DNA of 64,000 nucleotides from Pandoraea commovens (GTDB lineage Bacteria > Pseudomonadota > Gammaproteobacteria > Burkholderiales > Burkholderiaceae), in assembly GCF_902459615.1 (NCBI RefSeq), contig NZ_CABPSA010000009.1, positions 62,001 through 126,000 on the forward strand, read 5' to 3'. Made by a program: the position numbers and the translations under genes. How positions within the stretch are numbered: position 1 is the stretch's first letter; each line of letters starts with the position of its first letter. Shown here in pieces: positions 37,232 through 44,372 of the stretch. The notes beneath the pieces are model-generated. The model worked only from the letters and a program-made list of their open reading frames with translations, had not been told where the DNA came from and searched no databases.

Positions 37232-38434
37232 ATGGGCAGTCGCAAGACGGGGAACGGCGTGGACGGTGCAGTGAACGCGGCAGTGAACGCAGCAGTAAGC
37301 AGCACCAAAGGCCGGATGGTCGGCATCGAGATTCTGCGTTTCTTCAGTGCGTTCGCGGTGCTGATCTGGCATTACCAGCATTTCTTCTTCCGCCCGGAGA
37401 CGGCGTCTATCGACGTCGTGCGCAGCGCTCAGCCGCTCTACGCCCTACTGCATCCGTTCTACGATTTCGGATGGCTCGGCGTCAACGTCTTCTGGACGAT
37501 CTCCGGCTTCATCTTCTTCAATCGCTATTTGTCGAAGATCGTCGCGCGCAAGGTCTCCGGCGGTCTGTTCTTCCTGAATCGCTTCTCGCGGCTATATCCG
37601 TTGCATATCGTCACGCTCATCGCCGTGGCGCTGTTGCAGGCGTATTACGTGCGTGAAAACGCCGCATTCTTCGTCTACCCGTACAACACGCCGTACGACT
37701 TCTTCGTCAACGTGATCTTCGCGTCCGGCTGGCTCACACCTTACACCGACTCTTTCAACGGCCCGGTGTGGAGTGTCTCGACGGAAATCGTGATTTACGT
37801 GGCGTTCTTCCTGCTCGCGCGCTTCTGCCGCATCGGGCTGGTGTGGACGTTGCTGCTGATGTGTGCGTCGGCAGCAGCAGGTGGATGGCTGATCCATCTG
37901 CAGATCAAGGGCAGCGAATCGAACATCGTCTTCTGCGCCTTCTATTTCTTCATGGGCGGCGCAGTGCATCTGATCTACGAGCGGTTGCGCGACATGATCG
38001 AGCAGCACCGCCGTGCGACGGTCGTGCTTTGCTGTCTGGCCTATGTGGGGCTGATCGCGTTCTGCGCGGTCTTCGGCGGGACGAAATATCTGGCAGCGAC
38101 GGTGATCGCACCGGTCTCCATCGTTCTGCTGCACGCAATCGAGCCGTGGATTCCCGAGCGGCTGGCACGGCCCATCGCCAATCTGGGCAATACGACCTAC
38201 TCCAGCTACCTCATCCACTTTCCGCTGCAACTGACGACGGTGATCGTTCTGCACCGCATGGGCATGTCGAGCGCGACGCTCGCCCTGAACCCGTGGTTCC
38301 TGGCGGCGTACCTGATCGTGGTGTTCTCGCTGGCGCGCGGGGTGTTTCGCGCGTTCGAAGCACCGGCGCAGACGTTCCTTCGGCGGCGTCTGGCGTGGAT
38401 CGGCGGGCGCTCGGCGACGAGCGCCGCCCGCTAA
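37232..38434 (+). CDS. Acyltransferase 3 family membrane protein
   Basis: A 400-residue membrane protein of the OafA/YrhL acyltransferase family, with about ten hydrophobic segments. The family start IEILRFFSAFAVLIWHYQHFF contains the catalytic-site His (residue about 46). It would O-acetylate or succinylate the exopolysaccharide. The first 25 residues are a low-complexity Ala/Val/Asn stretch produced by a short DNA repeat. A TTG lies one codon upstream; the ATG at 37232 is preferred. It ends the plus-strand run. Confidence 0.87.
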   Translation: MGSRKTGNGVDGAVNAAVNAAVSSTKGRMVGIEILRFFSAFAVLIWHYQHFFFRPETASIDVVRSAQPLYALLHPFYDFGWLGVNVFWTISGFIFFNRYLSKIVARKVSGGLFFLNRFSRLYPLHIVTLIAVALLQAYYVRENAAFFVYPYNTPYDFFVNVIFASGWLTPYTDSFNGPVWSVSTEIVIYVAFFLLARFCRIGLVWTLLLMCASAAAGGWLIHLQIKGSESNIVFCAFYFFMGGAVHLIYERLRDMIEQHRRATVVLCCLAYVGLIAFCAVFGGTKYLAATVIAPVSIVLLHAIEPWIPERLARPIANLGNTTYSSYLIHFPLQLTTVIVLHRMGMSSATLALNPWFLAAYLIVVFSLARGVFRAFEAPAQTFLRRRLAWIGGRSATSAAR

Positions 38435-38453
38435 CCCACTAACTTGCTGACGC

Positions 38454-38678
38454 TCAATGATGGTGATGGTGGTGATGCGACCAGAGCGGGTCCATCGAGT
38501 CGACGAACGACGCGACAGCGTCCTTGTCGCCCGTGGCGTGGCGCATCAGCTGGCCGCACTTGCACCAGCCCTGATAGGGCGTGATGTGCGAGCAGGCAGT
38601 CGTCTTCTGCAAGTACAGCGTGACGGGTTTGGCGCACTTGGTGCACTTGAACTTGAGAGTGAGCGCGGGTTTGCTCAT
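38454..38678 (-). CDS. Small zinc-ribbon protein with a seven-His tail
   Basis: A 74-residue cytoplasmic protein. It has CTKC (a C-x2-C pair) near residue 12 and WCKC near 39, a four-cysteine zinc-ribbon pattern, and ends SMDPLWS followed by seven histidines. The start at 38678 has GGAG six bases upstream (GGAGTTTTCGATG). It is convergent with the acyltransferase gene and lies after the tRNA terminator. Function unknown; the tail suggests metal storage or delivery, which is inference. Confidence 0.75.
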   Translation of the reverse strand: MSKPALTLKFKCTKCAKPVTLYLQKTTACSHITPYQGWCKCGQLMRHATGDKDAVASFVDSMDPLWSHHHHHHH

Positions 38679-38696
38679 CGAAAACTCCAAAAATAC

Positions 38697-38738
38697 GCAA
38701 AAAAGCCGGATGTCGTGAAGACACCCGGCTTTCTGTTT
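38697..38738 (-). terminator. Terminator after the tRNA genes
   Basis: An 11-bp stem with one mismatch and T-rich flanks on both strands. It lies after the two minus-strand tRNA genes and before the zinc-ribbon gene, so it most likely ends the tRNA transcript. Confidence 0.65.
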
Positions 38739-38810
38739 TGCATGACCGACGCTGTGCGAATCTGACGCCGGTCGACTTCGATGTGCCAATGTCACACCGT
38801 TGCCGTTAGA

Positions 38811-38886
38811 TGGCGTCCCCTAGGGGATTCGAACCCCTGTACTCACCGTGAAAGGGTGATGTCCTAGGCCTCTAGACGAAGGGGAC
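38811..38886 (-). tRNA. tRNA-Glu (anticodon TTC)
   Basis: 76 nt including the encoded CCA. The acceptor stem GUCCCC pairs with GGGGAC; the anticodon arm is CCCUUUCACGG with anticodon UUC; the T arm contains GGUUCGAAUCC. It is cotranscribed with the tRNA-Ala gene 17 bp upstream. It supplies the substrate for HemA as well as for translation. Confidence 0.97.
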
Positions 38887-38903
38887 AAAAATCGTCATTC
38901 GTT

Positions 38904-38979
<76 letters not shown>

Positions 38980-38994
38980 GTGCGAAGAGGCGTG

Positions 38995-39023
38995 ACTATA
39001 GCGCATTTGGGGAAAACCCGCAA
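38995..39023 (-). promoter_or_regulatory. Sigma-70 promoter of the tRNA genes
   Basis: On the minus strand TTGCGG (39023-39018) and TATAGT (39000-38995) are separated by 17 bp and end 16 bp before the tRNA-Ala gene. Confidence 0.7.
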
Positions 39024-39087
39024 CTCCTCTCGGTAACAGCCCCCGGAAACGCACCTACATACCCCATACATGAGGCCCAGCGAAGCA

Positions 39088-39183
39088 CCTATCAATTTAG
39101 ATAGGATGTCGACGCATTTCATTGACTGAAAATCGTTAGTAATCCAGTATTCCGCGATCTCGCATCCGTTAGTTGCGGATGCG
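39088..39183. promoter_or_regulatory. Palindromes before the exported-protein operon
   Basis: An 18-bp perfect palindrome-like element CCTATCAATTTAGATAGG (39088-39105) could be an operator. A second inverted repeat, 39161-39168 with 39176-39183 (8 bp, seven-base loop), lies just before the ribosome site of the gene at 39203 and could form a 5' leader hairpin. Function not shown. Confidence 0.4.
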
Positions 39184-39202
39184 TAACGGGGAGCATAACA
39201 AC

Positions 39203-40396
39203 ATGAAAGTCGGCGGGTTTCTCTTCCGTCTTGCTGTCGCTATTTCGACGGCATTCTCAGTGACGTTTGCGGGGCAGGCTCAGGCCCAGACGACGGACAA
39301 GACAGTCACTTTTGCAGGCGCAGCCTACGGCGGCGACGCCGCCAGCATCGACAAACGATTTCCCTATTCGCGTGCTTACGAAGCCAGCCTGAAGACGACG
39401 GGCGACTCGCCCTACAAGCGTCTGCTGGCAGCCGTGAATCAGAATCCTGCGCAGCACTTCAAGCTGACCACGGGCCCCATCGATCAGCTCAAGGGGCGCG
39501 ATCAGGCACTCGTCGTGTCGCTCGTCGTCAATACCGAGACAGTCTCCGTCGAGCGCTTCGGTGCGATTCGCAAACTCTTCGTGCTGTTGCGCGGTCAGGT
39601 GCTGTTCTTCGACTTCAAGTCGATGACGGTGCTGCGCTCCTATCCGGTCAGTTTCGGCTATGTCGACAATCTCGACCATGAGCCGACGCGAGCCGAGGTC
39701 CTTGACCGGGTGCGCATGGTGTACGACGGTGCGAACGGCAAGCCCGGACTGTATGCGCGCTTCGCGTCGTCCGTTGCCGAAGCGCAGTTGCCCGATCAGG
39801 CCCCGCGCTACCTGCAAGTCACCCACGTCGACGTGACGCCCGAAGCCGTCGCCTTCCTGCCCGACTATCTGAAGGCGACGCCCGCCGCCGCCCAGACCTG
39901 GGTAGCGGACATGGTGAGCGAAGCCATTTCCACGCGCATCGGCGTGCCGGTCGTGCCGTACTCGAAGGGCTACGCCATCGGCAACGTGATGTCGATGCAG
40001 ATCATGGACGGCACCATCTACAACCTGAAGCTGCCGCAGCCCGACTACGAAATCGATGTCTCGCTGAAGAACTTCAAGAAGATCAAGTACAGCGAAAACG
40101 CCGTCGGTACCGCGTATATCTACGGCAGCTATGCGGATATCGCCATTCGCGAGCCGCTGACCGGCGCGACGTACCTCAACACGTCGCTCAAGAACGGCGA
40201 GGTGAAGCCAGTACCGGCATCGCAAACGTGGGTGGACGACTTCCCCGCGTATTACGACTCCGTCAATGGACTGTTCGTGAAGCTGGCCGAATCGGTGGCC
40301 GGTAAGGACACGTCATGGGTGAAGTCTGCCGCTTCGGCGTCGGACATTTCGTCGCAAATCGACAAGACGATGGGATTGATGAAGCTATGCAAGTGA
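39203..40396 (+). CDS. Exported protein of unknown function
   Basis: A 397-residue protein with a clear signal peptide (MKVGGFLFRLAVAISTAFS.., cleavage near AQAQA-QT). I do not recognise the mature domain. It has no membrane helix and no cysteine-rich or repeat region; YLQVTHVDVTP and VSFGYVDNLDH are notable hydrophobic-polar strands, so a beta-rich periplasmic protein is likely. The start at 39203 is chosen because of the signal peptide and GGGGAG nine bases upstream. The next gene overlaps its stop, so it leads a four-gene run of exported proteins. Confidence 0.75.
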   Translation: MKVGGFLFRLAVAISTAFSVTFAGQAQAQTTDKTVTFAGAAYGGDAASIDKRFPYSRAYEASLKTTGDSPYKRLLAAVNQNPAQHFKLTTGPIDQLKGRDQALVVSLVVNTETVSVERFGAIRKLFVLLRGQVLFFDFKSMTVLRSYPVSFGYVDNLDHEPTRAEVLDRVRMVYDGANGKPGLYARFASSVAEAQLPDQAPRYLQVTHVDVTPEAVAFLPDYLKATPAAAQTWVADMVSEAISTRIGVPVVPYSKGYAIGNVMSMQIMDGTIYNLKLPQPDYEIDVSLKNFKKIKYSENAVGTAYIYGSYADIAIREPLTGATYLNTSLKNGEVKPVPASQTWVDDFPAYYDSVNGLFVKLAESVAGKDTSWVKSAASASDISSQIDKTMGLMKLCK

Positions 40397-41526
40397 TGAA
40401 GAAACTGATGCTCATGTTCGCTGCGGCGCTGTTCGCATCGAGCGCGATGGCCCAGGTGCAGCAAGCCCGTGGCAAGGCGACCGTGACCTACGAGGGTTGG
40501 TCGATCTCGCGTGACGACAAGGCGCGCGCTCTGTCCGCCGCCCAACTGAAGGCCGTAGAGTTCTACTACGCCGAAGCGGGCGAAGCCGAGTCGGAGAACT
40601 TCGACGCGATTCGCCAGAAGATTCTCGCCGAGCCGGATCGCTACATTCTCGACTCGACAATCCTCGCGGAAGACGAGAACTCGGACAAGAAGCAATACAC
40701 GGTGGCCGTGCGCGTCTCGCTCAACGTCGCCAACCTGCGCAACGCCGTGAAGTCGAACTCCGCCGTCGTCAAGGGTGGCCCGGCCGCACGCTCGCCGCTC
40801 GCGTTCATCTTCGTGTCGCGTGAAGTCGGCACGTCGCGCGCCTACGACGACCGCGTCTACAAGCGCATCGACCGTAAGGCGGACGTGAATGCCCAGGTCA
40901 GCGCCTCCGAGCAGGGCGTCGAAGGCGAGAACATTCGCGGCAATTCGATTGGCACGAATGCGTCGACGAACTCGAAGGTCGCAGCTTCGGTGCATAGCTC
41001 GGCGTCGGTCGAGACGGGCGGCAGCACCACGCGTCGCGCCACCGATTCGACCTACCGTCTCATTCCGAGCGCCAACCTGTCGCAAGTCTTCACGTCGACG
41101 TTCGCGAAGGCGGGCTTCAAGGTCAACGAAGCGGCACTGGTCGAGCCGTACACCGGCGGGCAGTTCAAGGTCGCCAACGTTGAGAACGACTATAAGAGCG
41201 GCATGGATCTGAAGCCTGCAACGCTCGCGTCGATGGTCAGTGGCATGCGCGTGGCGAAGATGGCTTACATCGCGCTGGGCACGCTCGACGTCGGCCTCGC
41301 CGACCGCGATCCGAACTCGGGCCTGATGCGCGTGGCCGTCACGGTCAACGCGAAGCTGCTCGACATCGGCCAGACCATTCCCGACACCGTGGCGTCGGTC
41401 GGCCCCGTGCAGTACGCGGGCACCGGCCCGACGGAAGAAGAAGCACGTACCAATGCGCTGCGTCTGGCGGCCAACAACGCCTCGCGCGAGTTGACCAGCC
41501 AGATCACCAATCTCAGCTTGCGTTAA
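40396..41526 (+). CDS. Exported protein with FlgT/LPP20-like N-terminal domain
   Basis: A 376-residue exported protein (signal MKKLMLMFAAALFASSAMA). After it comes a stretch of the type seen in FlgT_N and LPP20 domains: GKATVTYEG, then a helix of ARALSAAQLKAVEFYYAEAG and a beta strand VAVRVSLNVANLRN; that similarity is weak and inferred from pattern. The C-terminal half ends with EEEARTNALRLAANNASRELTSQ, a second helix of the same alternating kind. The ATG overlaps the previous stop (TGATG), so they are coupled; an ATG nine bases earlier is possible. Confidence 0.7.
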   Translation: MKKLMLMFAAALFASSAMAQVQQARGKATVTYEGWSISRDDKARALSAAQLKAVEFYYAEAGEAESENFDAIRQKILAEPDRYILDSTILAEDENSDKKQYTVAVRVSLNVANLRNAVKSNSAVVKGGPAARSPLAFIFVSREVGTSRAYDDRVYKRIDRKADVNAQVSASEQGVEGENIRGNSIGTNASTNSKVAASVHSSASVETGGSTTRRATDSTYRLIPSANLSQVFTSTFAKAGFKVNEAALVEPYTGGQFKVANVENDYKSGMDLKPATLASMVSGMRVAKMAYIALGTLDVGLADRDPNSGLMRVAVTVNAKLLDIGQTIPDTVASVGPVQYAGTGPTEEEARTNALRLAANNASRELTSQITNLSLR

Positions 41527-41576
41527 TTGCACGACTCACTAATCCGTTTCATTCATCCCCTGTGGAGAAGACGTTC

Positions 41577-42227
41577 ATGAAGAAGATCATTGCCTGCGCC
41601 GTTGCAGCTGCATTCGTTGGTGTTTCGGGCGCTTCGTACGCCCAGCTCGGCGGCCTGACCAGCCTGGTCGGCGGCGGCAGCAAGTCGGACAGCTCGGTGG
41701 ACCTGAGCGGCCAGCAAGCCGCACTCGTGAAGAACTACGTTGCCGCTAACGTCGACGTGCTCAACGCGAACGCCAAGATGGGCGAAGCGCTGGGTCTGAA
41801 GACGCAAGCCGAGCAGGCCGCTGCTGTCGTGGCGCAACTGTCGTCGGGTTCGACGCAGGATAAGGATTCGGCATCGAAGGCCGTGAACGCCGTGGGCGAC
41901 ACGAGCGGCGCCATTGCGGCGAAGCTCAAGGAAAAGCCGGTGCTCGACGACGCTTCGAAGAAGACCTTCGCACAAGGCCTCGGCCACCTCGCGCTGGGTA
42001 TGGTGCACTACGCTGGCATGCGTAACGACGTCACGTCGATGGGCACGAACATGAAGAGCGCATCGCCGATGGCGCTGACGTCGCTGGGCGGCGCGGCCTA
42101 CGTTGTGTCGAACTTCCCCGGCTCGGTGACGGAAGCTGGCAAGGCGCTCAAGAACGCCATCGACTTCGCGCGCAGCAACGGTATCGAAGTGCCGTCGGAC
42201 GCCACGAAGGCCCTCGCCGCTCTGTAA
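41577..42227 (+). CDS. Exported Ala/Ser-rich protein, unknown
   Basis: A 216-residue exported protein (signal MKKIIACAVAAAFVGVSGASYA). The mature part is mostly helical by composition, rich in Ala, Ser, Val and Lys, without cysteine. I recognise no domain. A GGAG eight bases before the ATG supports the start; a GTG fifteen bases earlier is in frame but would spoil the signal peptide. It lies 50 bp after the previous gene. Confidence 0.68.
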   Translation: MKKIIACAVAAAFVGVSGASYAQLGGLTSLVGGGSKSDSSVDLSGQQAALVKNYVAANVDVLNANAKMGEALGLKTQAEQAAAVVAQLSSGSTQDKDSASKAVNAVGDTSGAIAAKLKEKPVLDDASKKTFAQGLGHLALGMVHYAGMRNDVTSMGTNMKSASPMALTSLGGAAYVVSNFPGSVTEAGKALKNAIDFARSNGIEVPSDATKALAAL

Positions 42228-42260
42228 TCACGGCAAGCCGACACCACACATAACAACGAC

Positions 42261-43688
42261 ATGATGCGTAAATCGCTCACGGGGGCCCTGGTGGCCCTCT
42301 TTTTTATGGCTGGCTGCTCCGAAAAGGCGGCTGACACTTCTCAGGCGCAAGGCCCTGCCTCGGCACCGTCCGCCGCCGCCCCGGTGCCGGACGTCGGCAA
42401 GGTAGAAACCGAAAAGGTGACGGCCTCGGGCTTCGGCGACACCGCTGGCGAAGCCACGACGGAAGCCATGAAGCTCGCGCTGTTGCAGGTCAACGGCGCG
42501 GTTGTGCAAGCACAGAGCGTCGTTGCCAAGTACGGCCTCGACGTCAGCCTTGGTCAGGATTCGGCATCGCTGCGCGCGAATGCCTTTGCCGAAGTCGTCG
42601 CGCAGCGTTCGGGCGGCGTAATTCAGCACCTGCGCGTACTGAGCCTCGATGAACCCGGCGTGCTCAACAAGCGTTTCAAGGCCACCATCGAAGCCGACAT
42701 CGCGAAGTTCAAGCCGTCTGCCGACATGCAGAAGCTGAAGGTCGTCGTCGGCCCGGTGCTGTTTGCGCAGGATCGTCTGCCGATGGGCGACATCGCGGTG
42801 CCGTCGAGCGAAGTGGCGGCCGTGCTGCGTCAACGCGTGAGCGATGCGCTGGTGCAAACCGGACGCTTCGCCGTGCTCGATCGCGAGATGAGCCCGGAGA
42901 TCGAGCATGAACTCGACATCATCGCGTCCGGTCAGGCCCCGAGCGCCGAGCTGACGAAGCTCTCGCAGGCAGCCAGCGCCGACCTGGTGTGGAGTGCGCG
43001 CGTGAGCGCGTTCAACTACACGCGTATGGCCCGCCAGCTGCGCACGAGCGATCGTCAGCTCGTGAGCTATTCGGGCGGCTGGGCACTCTCGCAGAAGATG
43101 GTGAACGTGGCGACGCGTCAGGTGACAGCAGCCGGTTCGTTGAGCAACGCGATGCCTGCGACGGCCCCGACCACGCTGAGCAACGGTGTCGACAGCCAGC
43201 GCATTCTCACCGAGATGACCGATCAGGCCAGCAAGGCCATCGTGAGCGCGATTCTGCAATCGACGTTCCCAATCACGGTGCTCGCCCGCGACGGCACCAA
43301 CGTCGTCGTCAGCCAGGGCGGTCAGGCGCTGCGCGAAGGCGGCCGTTACGCGGTCGTGGCGATGGGCAACGAGTTCAAGGATCCGCAGACGGGGCAAAGC
43401 CTCGGCCGCACCGAGAACCCGTGCTGCGAGCTGGTCGTGGAACGCGTGACGCAGAACCTGTCGTACGGCCATCTGGACAACGTGCGTGCCGGTCTGAACC
43501 TCGACACGCTGCCGATTGCCGGTCTTCAGGTGCGCGGCGAGCTGGCAGGACGTCCTGCACAGGCGTCGCAACAAGCTGCGGCGCAAGCCGGGACGCAAGC
43601 CGTAGCATCGGCCGGTCCGAAGGCGGCGAAAAAGTCTGCGCCGTCGGCGGGTGTTCAGACAGCGCCTGCGCAGGACGACAAGTGGTAA
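42261..43688 (+). CDS. CsgG/FlgT-like lipoprotein
   Basis: A 475-residue lipoprotein with lipobox FMAGC (Cys19). The N-terminal part (about 60-160) has GDTAGEATTEAMKLALLQVNG, like FlgT/LPP20 helices. The middle (about 165-320) resembles CsgG: VVVGPVLFAQDRLPMG, LVQTGRFAVLDREM and ADLVWSARVSAF. The C-terminal part (about 325-430) has VLARDGTNVVVSQGGQALREGGRYAV, like the last FlgT domain. A Lys/Ala/Pro tail follows. Three-domain FlgT-type proteins sit under the outer membrane; CsgG forms export pores. The start has a weak ribosome site, and a terminator-like hairpin lies inside codons 7-15. Confidence 0.72.
   Translation: MMRKSLTGALVALFFMAGCSEKAADTSQAQGPASAPSAAAPVPDVGKVETEKVTASGFGDTAGEATTEAMKLALLQVNGAVVQAQSVVAKYGLDVSLGQDSASLRANAFAEVVAQRSGGVIQHLRVLSLDEPGVLNKRFKATIEADIAKFKPSADMQKLKVVVGPVLFAQDRLPMGDIAVPSSEVAAVLRQRVSDALVQTGRFAVLDREMSPEIEHELDIIASGQAPSAELTKLSQAASADLVWSARVSAFNYTRMARQLRTSDRQLVSYSGGWALSQKMVNVATRQVTAAGSLSNAMPATAPTTLSNGVDSQRILTEMTDQASKAIVSAILQSTFPITVLARDGTNVVVSQGGQALREGGRYAVVAMGNEFKDPQTGQSLGRTENPCCELVVERVTQNLSYGHLDNVRAGLNLDTLPIAGLQVRGELAGRPAQASQQAAAQAGTQAVASAGPKAAKKSAPSAGVQTAPAQDDKW
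42281..42305 (+). terminator. Terminator-like hairpin inside a reading frame
   Basis: A 7-bp stem (42281-42287 with 42293-42299, one G-U pair) with a five-base loop and a run of six T, inside codons 7-15 of the lipoprotein gene. It could act as an attenuator, or be a by-product of a Gly/Ala/Leu/Phe-coding signal sequence. Confidence 0.4.
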
Positions 43689-43862
43689 GACGCCATGCCC
43701 GTCGCGTCAGTCCGATATGAGGACGCGCGACGACGGCGCAAGAGAGGTTCCCGGAAGGGCTGAAGCGGCGATGGTCGCCGGTCACGCGATGCGAGTAGAA
43801 TCCGCAACGCGCATGGCTGGCGATCGTCGCCGCTTCCGCAGTTTTTGACGGGACACACGCTC

Positions 43863-44327
43863 ATGAAGAAAGTAGTCGCGCTGGCGCTGATGCTCGCCGC
43901 GAGTTGGGCCCACGCCGAGAAGATCGGCGATGTCAGCACCGCATTCAAGTTCCTCGGCCCGGATCACAAGATCGTTGTCGACGCGTACGACGATCCGAAA
44001 GTGCACGGCGTAACGTGTTATGTCTCGCGCGCCAAAACCGGCGGCCTCAAGGGCATGGTGGGACTCGCCGAGGACAAGGCCGAAGCGTCCATCGCGTGCC
44101 GTCCGGTCGGTCCGATCTCTTTCACCGGCCCGCTCCCCAAGGAAGAAGAAGTCTTCTCCGAAGGGCTGTCGCCCCTCTTCAAGAAGCTGCGCATCGTGCG
44201 CATGGTCGACAAGGCGCGCAATACGCTCGTCTATCTCACCTACTCCGACAAGCTCATCGACGGCTCGCCGCAAAACAGTGTCACGGCCGTGCCAGTGGAT
44301 CGTGCAACGCAGATTCCGATGAAGTGA
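43863..44327 (+). CDS. creA: CreA family protein
   Basis: A 154-residue exported protein of the CreA family. The signal peptide is MKKVVALALMLAASWAHA. The family core is clear: EKIGDVSTAFKFLGPDHKIVVDAYDDP, GVTCYVSRAKTGG and ASIACRPVGPISF. CreA proteins are widespread in proteobacteria and their function is unknown. It is in the same orientation as the exported-protein run but separated by 174 bp, so it may have its own promoter. Confidence 0.93.
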   Translation: MKKVVALALMLAASWAHAEKIGDVSTAFKFLGPDHKIVVDAYDDPKVHGVTCYVSRAKTGGLKGMVGLAEDKAEASIACRPVGPISFTGPLPKEEEVFSEGLSPLFKKLRIVRMVDKARNTLVYLTYSDKLIDGSPQNSVTAVPVDRATQIPMK

Positions 44328-44372
44328 TGCTTGCGAGGGTGGGCGTTGACGTCGACGCCGTGCTGCGCGACG

